From: GWF sp031972135
GTDB lineage: Bacteria; Patescibacteriota; Microgenomatia; UBA1400; UBA12108
Direction of reading: 5' to 3'
Assembly: GCA_031972135.1 (NCBI GenBank)
Contig: DALYFH010000003.1
Coordinates: 1 to 52,011, forward strand
DNA length: 52,011 bases
The translations under genes and the position numbers were made by a program. The notes beneath the pieces are model-generated. The model made no database searches. It worked only from the letters and a program-made list of their open reading frames with translations, and had not been told where the DNA came from. Positions 24,960 to 34,200 of this stretch are shown in pieces (positions within the stretch are counted from its first letter, which is position 1; each line of letters begins with the position of its first letter).

Positions 24960-25031
24960 TGGGTGCGCAAAGAATCGAACTTTGGACCTCTTTCTTATCA
25001 GGAAAGCGTTCTACCACTGAACTACGCACCC
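24960..25031 (-). tRNA. tRNA-Ile (GAT)
   Basis: A 72-nt cloverleaf: acceptor GGGTGCG/CGCACCC, D arm with AGTGGTAGA, anticodon stem CTTTC/GAAAG closing loop CTGATAA with anticodon GAT, T arm AGTTCGATT, discriminator A. CCA is not encoded. It is 9 nt after the GIY-YIG gene and 4 nt before the small membrane protein, both on the same strand, and it is transcribed against the rRNA genes. Confidence 0.95.
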
Positions 25032-25040
25032 TAGCGTACG

Positions 25041-25295
25041 CTATTGTAATAGATTTTGCCTAAAATCTCTACCAGAGCCACCCTTTAGATATTTCTCTAT
25101 CATCCTGGCTTCGTCTCTAGTTGGAAACCATGTACAGAATACCAGTTCAAAATCTGTTGGTTTTTTAGTGTATCTAACATTAGACAAATGCTGGTTATGC
25201 TGGTCAAGCCTGCGGTCTATGTTTGAAGTCATGCCTGTATAGTATCTCTCAAAGGATGAGCTATGTATTACATACACGTAGAATCCTGTGTTCAC
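25041..25295 (-). CDS. GIY-YIG endonuclease-domain protein
   Basis: The 84-residue protein is a stand-alone GIY-YIG domain. YVYVIHSSSF carries the first tyrosine motif, YYTGMTSNIDRRLDQHN the second motif (Y-x-G with the conserved Arg), and the helix DEARMIEKYLKGGSGRDF holds the catalytic-type Glu. It resembles the UvrC/YhbQ-type small proteins common in Patescibacteria. Its stop lies 9 nt before tRNA-Ile. A nicking role in mobility or repair is inferred. Confidence 0.85.
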   Translation of the reverse strand: MNTGFYVYVIHSSSFERYYTGMTSNIDRRLDQHNQHLSNVRYTKKPTDFELVFCTWFPTRDEARMIEKYLKGGSGRDFRQNLLQ

Positions 25296-25329
25296 AGGTA
25301 CAATCGTACCAAATACATATTGTAACCGT

Positions 25330-25349
25330 CCTGCCTGCCGGCAGGCAGG
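25330..25349. repeat. 20-bp palindromic repeat, copy 2
   Basis: Identical to 24623-24642 (CCTGCCTGCCGGCAGGCAGG), in the space between the GIY-YIG gene and the divergent membrane protein gene. Confidence 0.85.
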
Positions 25350-25395
25350 TTTAGGCTAAATTCGCTAGAAGGTTAGATCCGGAGCATCAAAGATA

Positions 25396-25401
25396 TATAA
25401 T
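25396..25401 (+). promoter_or_regulatory. -10 hexamer of the 25410 gene
   Basis: TATAAT ends 8 nt before the ATG at 25410, with no Shine-Dalgarno sequence. Confidence 0.45.
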
Positions 25402-25409
25402 ATTACGAC

Positions 25410-26396
25410 ATGAAAAAACGCTCACTTTATTGGTACTTTAGACTGTTAATTCTATGCGCTCTAATTTTTTACTTTATTGGGAGTTATTTTACTGGTTGGC
25501 TTGATCTACTATTATTAATAGTGCTGCTTCCCGTATTCCTATGTTGCGTCGGTATTACCTACGTATCACTCTTAGACTCACCCAAAAAACAGTTTTTATC
25601 TTACAAAGTTATCGGCGCCATGTTTGCGACTAGCATTTTTCTAGCTATTACCTTGGCATTTCTAAGTCTTATATTCCTTCCTATTAAACTAGATAAGTCA
25701 ACGTTACTAGACAGAGAAAAATACTCGTATTGTTCCTGGTTGACAAATGTACCCAACAACTGGCGCTGCCAAGATAACTGGGACGACAGTACTCGATATC
25801 TCACAGCTTACAATCCTGCCAACAAAGATGAATATCTACAGCTACAGATTGAGGGTAGTCGCCCACTACACAACAATTGTCTCAACTTATATCCTGCAGT
25901 GCCACGATTTATTATGCCTTCTGCATCAGGTATCACGGTTCCCATGCGATGTGTAGATAACGGTGAGATGTTGTACAGAGCTGACTGGGACCAGGACAAT
26001 CGGCATTTCAGGCTAGTAGGACAACAGATCGATCTAGAACTATTTCTGAGTAATCTCAATATGTATCAAGGAGGCATGAATAGGGGTGGCTCATATACCA
26101 CAAATGACGTTTATAGTCTCACACCAACCACTTTTACTATGACCGGAAAAGGTTATGAGATTGACATGAATCTGACAAAAACTAATCTGTGTCGCGATGA
26201 CAATACGCTAAAAGAACAGATATATCTTTCGCTTGATGGTACTTACCCGATCGATATTGTTGATATTAAAACAGATCCTGACTGCTCCATTCAGCTTAGA
26301 CTTCGAATCCATAATCTCAAACCTGGGACATATCCTGTGATCTCGACCATCAACGGACTAACGCAGCAACTAAAAGATAAAATAACACTGGAGTAA
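25410..26396 (+). CDS. Membrane protein of unknown function
   Basis: The 328-residue protein has three N-terminal helices (~8-28, 30-52, 64-92) and a ~230-residue extracytoplasmic part. The exterior has several Cys residues (YCSWLTNVPNNWRC, NNCLNLYPAV, MRCVDNG, NLCRDDN, DPDCS) that could pair, and a beta-rich C-terminal end (IQLRLRIHNLKPGTYPV) like an immunoglobulin-type fold. I recognise no family. The gene is more AT-rich than galE or prfB. Confidence 0.6.
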   Translation: MKKRSLYWYFRLLILCALIFYFIGSYFTGWLDLLLLIVLLPVFLCCVGITYVSLLDSPKKQFLSYKVIGAMFATSIFLAITLAFLSLIFLPIKLDKSTLLDREKYSYCSWLTNVPNNWRCQDNWDDSTRYLTAYNPANKDEYLQLQIEGSRPLHNNCLNLYPAVPRFIMPSASGITVPMRCVDNGEMLYRADWDQDNRHFRLVGQQIDLELFLSNLNMYQGGMNRGGSYTTNDVYSLTPTTFTMTGKGYEIDMNLTKTNLCRDDNTLKEQIYLSLDGTYPIDIVDIKTDPDCSIQLRLRIHNLKPGTYPVISTINGLTQQLKDKITLE

Positions 26397-26407
26397 AATT
26401 AGATAAT

Positions 26408-27031
26408 ATGACTCAAATTAAGGCAGTAGGGTTTGATTATGGAGGGGTACTAGGTGGGGATGCGGACGCAGGAAAGCGGTTTAAGGCGCAGGTCTGCGAG
26501 CTCATCAATGTCTCAATGGAAGCCTGGGATAGCGCCTATTTCTCAAAAAACCATCTCATTGATACTGGCAAAGTCACTTCTCGGAGAGATTTTTGGTCAG
26601 CGATACTGACCTCCCTAGACCGCAACCAGTACCTAGATCAGGCTATCCAGCTAGACGCAGATCTATCTAGTAGCTATATCAATCTCAACCAAGAAATGCT
26701 TGCCTTGGTAGATCGACTCAGACTGGCAGGATATAAGGTTGGATTACTGAGTAACGCTAGTGCCGAAGTCGCAGTCAAGATCCGTGCCCAGGATGTAGAG
26801 CGTCACTTTGACAGCTTTATTATCTCTGCAGAGATTGGGGTCCAAAAGCCAGATTGCCTTGCTTTTATTAAGCTAGCCGCATCGCTAGGCGTCACCATCA
26901 AAGAACTAGCCTTTATCGACGACGCCACCAAAAGTTTGGTAAACGCAGCTGAGTGTGGTTTTACCCCAATACTTTTCAAATCAAAACAACAGCTCGAAAC
27001 TGATCTACGAGAGCTCGGTCTTACCTATTGA
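26408..27031 (+). CDS. HAD-superfamily hydrolase
   Basis: The 207-residue protein has motif I FDYGGVL (nucleophile Asp; the second acidic residue is replaced by Gly, as in the epoxide-hydrolase-like HAD subgroup), motif II GLLSNAS, motif III Lys in GVQKPD and motif IV FIDDATKSL. An alpha-helical cap lies between motifs I and II. It is probably a phosphatase on a small metabolite. TAAAAT lies 8 nt before ATG. It ends about 140 nt before the terminator that precedes tRNA-Ala. Confidence 0.82.
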   Translation: MTQIKAVGFDYGGVLGGDADAGKRFKAQVCELINVSMEAWDSAYFSKNHLIDTGKVTSRRDFWSAILTSLDRNQYLDQAIQLDADLSSSYINLNQEMLALVDRLRLAGYKVGLLSNASAEVAVKIRAQDVERHFDSFIISAEIGVQKPDCLAFIKLAASLGVTIKELAFIDDATKSLVNAAECGFTPILFKSKQQLETDLRELGLTY

Positions 27032-27173
27032 CCCATGGGGTGTCCATGAGTTACAATTACGTTCGCTCGGGAGACTTCCAAACCAATATGCTGAAAAATC
27101 AAATCACATACAGATCGGAATTGATCCTCATGTGTTGATTTTGTCTTCATAAACAGTTTGTTCTTTAGTCCTC

Positions 27174-27196
27174 CCCCGCACTAGCGGGTTTTTTAT
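27174..27196 (+). terminator. Rho-independent terminator upstream of tRNA-Ala
   Basis: CCCGC-ACTA-GCGGG hairpin followed by TTTTTTATT. It separates the HAD gene from the tRNA-Ala/23S/5S unit. Confidence 0.8.
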
Positions 27197-27231
27197 TCGC
27201 TATAGCACCTTTAACATAAAATCTAAATACT

Positions 27232-27304
27232 GGGCCGTTAGCTCATCTGGTAGAGCACTTCATTTGCAATGAAGAGGTGGCCGGTTCGAGCCCGGCACGG
27301 TCCA
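27232..27304 (+). tRNA. tRNA-Ala (TGC)
   Basis: A 73-nt cloverleaf: acceptor GGGCCGT/ACGGTCC, D arm AGCTCATCTGGTAGAGC, anticodon loop TTTGCAA with anticodon TGC, T loop GGTTCGAGCC, discriminator A. CCA is not encoded. TAAAAT at 27217-27222 may be its -10 box. It precedes 23S by about 140 nt, as expected for an rRNA spacer tRNA. Confidence 0.96.
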
Positions 27305-27381
27305 CAATAGGATCTTAGCTTGTAGAGATATGTCTCCTAAGGACATGTTTCTACAATCTAGAATCTTATTTCTAGATTTTG

Positions 27382-27402
27382 TACTTTAACAAGTGAAGAG
27401 TA
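27382..27402 (+). other. Left arm of the 23S precursor processing stem
   Basis: This 21-nt segment is complementary at 19 positions to 30905-30925 downstream of 23S, so the precursor can form a long stem that encloses mature 23S, as cut by RNase III in other bacteria. Confidence 0.7.
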
Positions 27403-27575
27403 GGAAAGCATCTAAACAATTTTTTTGATTTTTTAATAAAAATTTAAGTATCAAGCTACTCAACTAAAGCATATAGTGGATGCCTAGGCATGTTGTGCCG
27501 AAGAAGGACGTATAAGGCCGCGAAAGTCGTCGGTGAGGAGCCATAATCCTTTGACCCGGCGGTGTCCGAATGGGG

Positions 27576-27675
27576 NNNNNNNNNNNNNNNNNNNNNNNNN
27601 NNNNNNNNNNNNNNNNNNNNNNNNNNNNNNNNNNNNNNNNNNNNNNNNNNNNNNNNNNNNNNNNNNNNNNNNNNN
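27576..27675. other. Scaffold gap (100 N) with duplicated flanks
   Basis: The 55 nt before the gap (27521-27575) are identical to the 55 nt after it (27676-27730). The two contig ends therefore overlap, and the true sequence probably contains this stretch once with no gap. Confidence 0.9.
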
Positions 27676-29600
27676 CGAAAGTCGTCGGTGAGGAGCCATA
27701 ATCCTTTGACCCGGCGGTGTCCGAATGGGGTAACCCCGCTGTCAGTAATGGCAGTGTACCGCAGATTTATCTGTGAGTAGGTAACCCGGAGAACTGAAAC
27801 ATCTAAGTACCCGGAGGAAAAGAAATCGAACGAGATTCCCTTAGTAAGCGGTGAGCGAAAAGGGAACAGCCTAAACCGTAATTTATTACGGTGTTGCAGG
27901 GCTATACATAACGTCTAGTTAAGGATAGAAGAACACCGTGGAATAGGTGACCATAGAGCGTGACAGTCGCGTAATCGAAATCCTGGACTAGGTAGTATAG
28001 TTCCTAAGTACGTTGGGAGACGGCAAACTCCCTGCGGAATCCGCCCCGACCACGGGGCAAGACTAAATACACATTATTACCGATAGTGAACGAGTACCGT
28101 GAGGGAAAGGTGAAAAGATGGGTGAGACACCCAGTGAAATAGTACCTGAAACTGTATGCTAACAAACAGACAGAGTCTGGATTTATCCGGATGATGTCGT
28201 GCCTATTGAAGAATGACCCGTCGAGTTTGCATGTACTGCAAGTCTAAGCGATATCGTCGCGGAGGCGTAGTGAAAGCGAGGATGAATAGTCCGATTAGCA
28301 GTGCGTCCAAGACCCGAAACCGGAGTGAGCTAACCATGAGCAGGGTGAACCCCATGTAAAAGTGGGGGAAGGCCCGAACCAGTGAATGCTGCAAAATTCT
28401 TGGAGGACTTGTGGTTAGAGGTAATATGCCAATCGAACCCGGAGATAGCTGGTTCTCCCCGAAATATATTTAGGTATAGCCTCAAGTGATTGCATGATGG
28501 GGGTAGAGCACTGAAAAGGTGCGGGATCGCAAGGTCTCTCACTTTATCAAACTCCGAATACCAACATGTTCAGCTTGGGAGTCAGTCCCTGGGAGCTAAG
28601 TTCCAGGGGCAAAAGGGAAACAACCCACGATCGTCAATTAAGGTCTCAAAATCATAACTAAGTGGCTCAAGGAAGTCATAATCCATATACAGCTAGGAGG
28701 TCGGCTCAGAAGCAGCCATCCTTGAAAGAAAGCGTAACAGCTCACTAGTCTCGGATTGTGGCGCCGAAGACCCATCGAGGCTCAAGTTATGTACCGAAAT
28801 TACGGATTTGTAAGCGATTTATCGTTTATAAGTGGTAGGGGAGCGTTCTGACAACTGTGAAGTCGTCCTGTAAGGGGCGGTGGAGTGGTCAGAAGTGAGA
28901 ATGGCGGGATGAGTAGCGAGAATAAGGTGAGAATCCTTATCACCGTATGTTCCAGGTTTCCAACGCAACGTTCGTCGACGTTGGGTTAGGCGGCCCTAAG
29001 GCGAGGCTGGTGTAATGCCGGCGTAGTCGATGGATAACAGGTTGATATTCCTGTCCTTTTGGGCGTTCGTTATCAACTGGGGAGTGACGGTTTAGGAAGG
29101 GCAAGGCGCATTATCGAATTTGCGTCCAAGCGTTAAGGGAGTTGACTCTAGGAAAATCCGGAGTTGGCATTACGATCCGAGACGTGATGGAAAATGTTGG
29201 TTTCGGCCAGCATGATCTTGTATCCTTTCTGAATCCAAGAAAACCTTCGCAGTGAGAATGTTCAAAATCCGTACCGCAAACCGACACAGGTGAACTGGTA
29301 GAGTATACCAAGGTGAGCGAGAGAACCTTCCTTAAGGAACTCGGCAAATTAGCTAGGCGTAACTTAGGGAGATGCCTAACCTGTTTTTTAGGTACTTGTA
29401 TTTAAAAAATGGGTCGCAGATAAAGACTATGAGGTGACTGTTTAACAAAAACACAGGTCTGTGCGAAGGCGTAAGCCTACGTATACGGGCTGAGGCCTGC
29501 CCAGTGCCAGAAGGTTAACTGAGAGGGTAACCCCGACTTGTTCGGGATAGCCTTTGATTGAAGCCCTGGTGAACGGCAGCAGTAACTATAACTGTTCTAT

Positions 29601-29646
<46 letters not shown>

Positions 29647-29721
29647 TTAACAATCTCATAACTGTCTTGAGGGAGGGCTCGGCGAAATTGAAATGGCTGT
29701 GAAGATGCGGCCTACTGGTAA

Positions 29722-29754
<33 letters not shown>

Positions 29755-30153
29755 CCTTGACACTGAAATTTATGTTTTGACTGTGTAGCGTAGGTGGGAG
29801 CCGCAAGGCGATCATGTAACACCACTCTTTGAAACGTGAGTTTCTCACTTATCCCTCTGGATCGAGGGAGAGGACACTGTCTGGGAGGCAGTTTAACTGG
29901 GGAGGTTGCTTGCTAAAGAGTACCGCAAGCGCGCAATGGTATCCTAATTCCGGATGGAAATCGGAATGATAGTGCAAGGGCATAAGGATGCCTGACTGTG
30001 AGACATACAAGTCAAGCAGAGACGAAAGTCGGACCTAGTGATCCTCGTGTACTTCGTGGGAGGTACCGGGCTTATCGGATAAAAGCTACCCCGGGGATAA
30101 CAGAGTAGTTGCACCTGAGCGTCCACAGCGACGGTGCAGTTCGCTACCTCGAT

Positions 30154-30441
30154 AGAAAATACCCAAATGTCGAGGAAATAAATTTGGCTTATAACGAAGA
30201 AAGCCTTAACCTGAACAATTAAGGTCAACATCGTGGGAAGTCGTTTCGATTTATCGAAATTGACCCCGTAGAGACTGATTGTTGCGTTGTCCGCAACATG
30301 AGATGGCAGCAGATACTGCCATCATACGCCAACATCTAATAATCACTCGTGGAAAATGAGTGACATTAGTAAAGATATAGTCCAAGCAGTGAGTAATCAT
30401 TGAAAAAACCATATACACATCTATCTATTACGAGTATTTTG
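30154..30441 (+). other. Group I intron in 23S rRNA (288 nt, no ORF)
   Basis: Removing these bases restores the conserved peptidyl-transferase sequence CTCGAT|GTCGGCT; the insertion follows the base equivalent to E. coli U2504. The exon end CCTCGAT pairs with the internal guide GTCGAGG (30169-30175), leaving a U-G pair at the 5' splice site, and the last intron base is G, as group I splicing requires. The S-type core element AAGATATAGTCC is at 30372-30383 and GAGACTGA (30271-30278) supplies the matching P7 strand. Hairpins such as GTTGCG/CGCAAC and ATGGCAG/CTGCCAT fit peripheral helices. No room for a homing endonuclease. Confidence 0.93.
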
Positions 30442-30453
30442 GTCGGCTCAGCG

Positions 30454-30484
<31 letters not shown>

Positions 30485-30512
30485 GGTCTGTTCGCCCATT
30501 AAAGCGCTACGT

Positions 30513-30555
<43 letters not shown>

Positions 30556-30904
30556 TTATCAGCGTTGGAATTTTGAGGGGGGTTGCTCTTAGTACGAGAG
30601 GACCGGAGTGAGCCAACCGCTAGTGTTTCTGTTGTAGTCGTCAGACGCATCGCAGAGTAGCTACGTTGGTAAGTGATAACCGCTGAAAGCATCTAAGCGG
30701 GAAACACGCCCCAAGATGAGAATTCCTTGTCTATAGCAATATAGACGTCAGATCCCTGGAAGACCACCAGGTAATCGGCAGGAGGTGTACGCACTGCAAA
30801 GTGTTTAGCTGACCTGTCCAGAGACATCAGAATCTTCTGATCGTCAATGGGATCCAATTTATTGGATTACGCATGATCGAACGAGTAGTTTGATACTGTA
30901 CTCT

Positions 30905-30925
30905 TACTCTTCACTATTTAAAGTA
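30905..30925 (+). other. Right arm of the 23S precursor processing stem
   Basis: Pairs with 27382-27402 (19 of 21 positions). Confidence 0.7.
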
Positions 30926-30931
30926 TAAAAA

Positions 30932-30965
30932 TGTACGGGTGGACATTCGTGTTCACCCCGCACTT
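30932..30965 (+). other. Hairpin in the 23S-5S spacer
   Basis: GTACGGGTGGACA and TGTTCACCCCGCAC pair around a TTCG loop with a small bulge. It is probably a processing signal because 5S follows in the same transcript. Confidence 0.5.
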
Positions 30966-30987
30966 TTACATATATTAGCGATACTCA

Positions 30988-31110
30988 TGTCTCGGTGATT
31001 TGAGCGAGGTGGTCCCACCTCTTCCCATTCCGAACAGAGTCGTGAAACACCTCAGCGTTGACGATAGTAGTTGATTTAACTAACTGCGAAAATAGATCAT
31101 TGCCGGGACA
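30988..31110 (+). rRNA. rrf: 5S ribosomal RNA
   Basis: About 123 nt bounded by a 12-bp terminal stem (TGTCTCGGTGAT with ATCATTGCCGGGACA, counting G-T pairs). Conserved loop sequences GGTCCCACCTCTTCCCATTCC and CGAACAGAGTCGTGAAAC are present. It lies about 90 nt after 23S in the same transcription unit. Confidence 0.92.
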
Positions 31111-31134
31111 TTAGTGTTGCTAATATTTTGTGTC

Positions 31135-31164
31135 ATCCCGCTTTTTAACAGAGCGGGATTTTTT
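31135..31164 (+). terminator. Rho-independent terminator of the 23S-5S unit
   Basis: ATCCCGCT and AGCGGGAT form an 8-bp stem, followed by TTTTTTG. Confidence 0.85.
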
Positions 31165-31222
31165 GTATCCTATATACTTTACATCTGTGATATAATTTAG
31201 TATTAGTTTAATCTAGATTAAC

Positions 31223-31240
31223 TGCCTGCGCTTGCGGGCA
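31223..31240 (+). promoter_or_regulatory. Leader hairpin of the glycan megaprotein gene
   Basis: TGCCTGC-GCTT-GCGGGCA folds as a 7-bp hairpin 10 nt before the ATG at 31251. TATAAT at 31193-31198 is a possible -10 box, giving a leader of about 45 nt. No clear ribosome site is visible. Confidence 0.4.
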
Positions 31241-31250
31241 TTGTGTATAT

Positions 31251-34200
31251 ATGGCAAAGACAAGCAAAAACAACGACCAAATCAAGCTCGCCCTCTCCCT
31301 GATCATCCCTGCGCACAACGAGAAAAGTAACCTCCAAAAGTTAGTCAATTTCCTCAAGATTAATGCCAAAGATTTACCCTCTAAAACAGAGGTAATCATA
31401 GTTGATGATGCGAGTACCGACGGGAGTGAGAGTTATATCTTCCCCAGCATCAGTCCTATAAAGATAATTAGACTACGCAATTCTGTGAGACTAGGCAAGA
31501 GTGATAGTATCCTCGCGGGATACTCTGTCGCACGCGGCGAGCATATCGCGATCCTCGACGCCGATCTAGCAGATTGTATGCCCCATCTGCTCACCCAGTA
31601 CAGTAACATAGGTACTGGCTATGCTGTTACCTATACCGCTTTCTCATGGAAGCAGCTCTTTAAGCCTCGCCTCCACCGCGGCCCCAAGATCTTCCCGCGT
31701 CATGTCTTTACACACCTTAACCCGACCACACTTAACGAATGGAACATCGAGGCAGAGCTAGTCTATACTGCAGCCAATCTAGGTCTGTCCGTCTTCAAAG
31801 TCAAAAGGGATACTCCCCACGTTAGTCGCCCCAAATCTATCCTGTCCAAAATCAAAAAAATTCACTTCCAAAACAAATCTACTCTTCGCTACATTTTCTC
31901 TAACCCGGTTTACGTCAAGCTCCCGGTAGAGCAGATGATCGGGGCAGGTGTCACTTTTAAGAAAAAGCATTTTGTTACCCACTCCACACTCCCTCACAAT
32001 ATCTCTGCCCTCAAGACTTTTGCTCCCTGGCAGATCATCTTACTTTCGCTCCTCATCATTACGACCGGCTGGGGATTAGTCGCTAACACTACTAACACTC
32101 TCATTACACTTACCGCAACCCTCAGCTTTATCTATCTCCTAGATGTCGTCTTCAATTTTTACGTTACCCTCAAGAGTCTGCACTTTCCACCCGAGATCAT
32201 CGCAACTAGTGATGAGCTAGCAAGAATCAAAGACAAAGATCTCCCGATCTACTCAATCCTAGTCCCTCTCTACAAAGAAGCCAATGTGCTCCCAGAGTTC
32301 ATCCACTCTATGGATAAGCTCGAATATCCCAAAAACAAGCTAGATATCATGCTCCTCTTAGAAGAAGATGACGTAGAATCCATTGAAAAAGCCAAGGAGT
32401 TAAACCTACCTGCGCACTACCGAACGATCATTGTCCCTCACAGCTACCCCAAGACCAAGCCAAAGGCCTGCAACTATGGCCTCGCTTTTGCACGGGGTGA
32501 ATACGTAGTAATCTACGATGCCGAGGACAAGCCAGAGCCACTTCAGCTCAAAAAAGCCTACCTTGCGCTCTCTCAGAGTCATGACAAAATCGGCTGTGTC
32601 CAGGCCAAGCTCAACTATTTTAATAGTGGCGACAATCTCCTGACCCGCTTCTTTACTGCCGAGTATAGTCTCTGGTTCGACGTTATCCTCCCGGGATTGC
32701 AATCTATTAAGACGACCATTCCCTTAGGTGGTACTAGTAATCATTTTAAGACTCAGCTCCTTAGAGACTTGCATGGCTGGGACGCCTTCAACGTGACCGA
32801 GGATGCGGATCTCGGTACCCGCCTCTTTAATGCAGGCTATCAGACCGCGATCATCGACAGTACTACTCTCGAAGAAGCTAATAATAATTTTCGTAACTGG
32901 ATTAGGCAAAGATCTCGCTGGCTCAAAGGCTACATGCAGACCTACCTCGTCCACATGCGACACCCGCTGGCTCTTTTCAAAAAACAGGGGGTCCACGCGC
33001 TCCTTTTCAACTTGATTGTAGGTGGCAAGATTTCCTTTATTTTGATCAACCCCTTTTTGTGGGTCATGACCATCAGTTACTTTGTGCTCTACGCATATGT
33101 TGGTGCCTTTATTGAGAGTATCTACCCAGCAGTTGTCTTTTACATGGCTGTAACCTCGCTCCTTTTTGGTAACTTTATCGCTCTCTACAACTACATGATT
33201 GGCTGCGCCAAAAGGGGTCACTACGAGCTAATCAAATATGTCTTTTTGATCCCACTCTACTGGCTAGCAATCAGCTACGCCGCGGCTGTGGCCATGATCC
33301 AGTTAGTGACCAAGCCTCACTATTGGGAAAAAACGCTCCATGGTCTAACGCTTAATAAACCCAAAAAATCTACCTCATATCAAGGTATTAAGCGAGGGAA
33401 GTTGCTCCAGAGCGTCGTCGATCGCGTGAGTGCTACCTGGTCTGCCGGGGGAGTCATGGTCCTCGCCAACGTGTTTGGCAACTTTATGAACTTCCTCTAT
33501 AACGCCTATCTCTCACGTCGGCTCGACGTGACTTCTTTTGGTGATATTGCTTTATTCTCTAGCTTTTTCTACCTCACTTCGGTCCCAATCTCCGGACTCT
33601 CCCGTAGCTTCTCACACACTACCGCTTACCTCGTAGGCAAATACGTTCGCCCTGTTAAGAATATTTATCACAAATATATCGGAAGCGTTACCAGACTCTC
33701 AATTATCCTCATGATCGTCTGGGTCCTCGCATCACCTCTCCTCAAAAATATCTTTCAGGTAGCCTCACTTACTCCATTTATTATCTTTGCCCCGATCTGG
33801 TTAACCGCACTAGTTGGCTCCGCCAATTCCGGTTACCTGAGTGGTAACCTCATCTTTTCTGTGATGGCACTCTCAGTAGTAGTTGAGACGCTAGTCAAAT
33901 TTGGTGCCGCTGCCTCTATCCTTTGGCTCGGTCGTCCCGAACTAGTCTACGGTGCCGTCACCCTCTCACTCCTCGCTGCCTTTATTCTCGAATCGGTTCT
34001 CATTAGTCGCAAAAAGAACCAAGTAATCAAGCTCGAGAGTCCCGAGCAAGAGACCAAGTTGTCGCGCCGGTTCTACCTAACCTCAGTCTTAACTACCCTA
34101 AGCTCTATTAGCTATATCACCCTCGACGTCATGCTCGCTAAGATCTATCTCTCACCAGTTGAGGCTGGGGCCTACGGATACCTCTCACTCGCCGGCAAGA

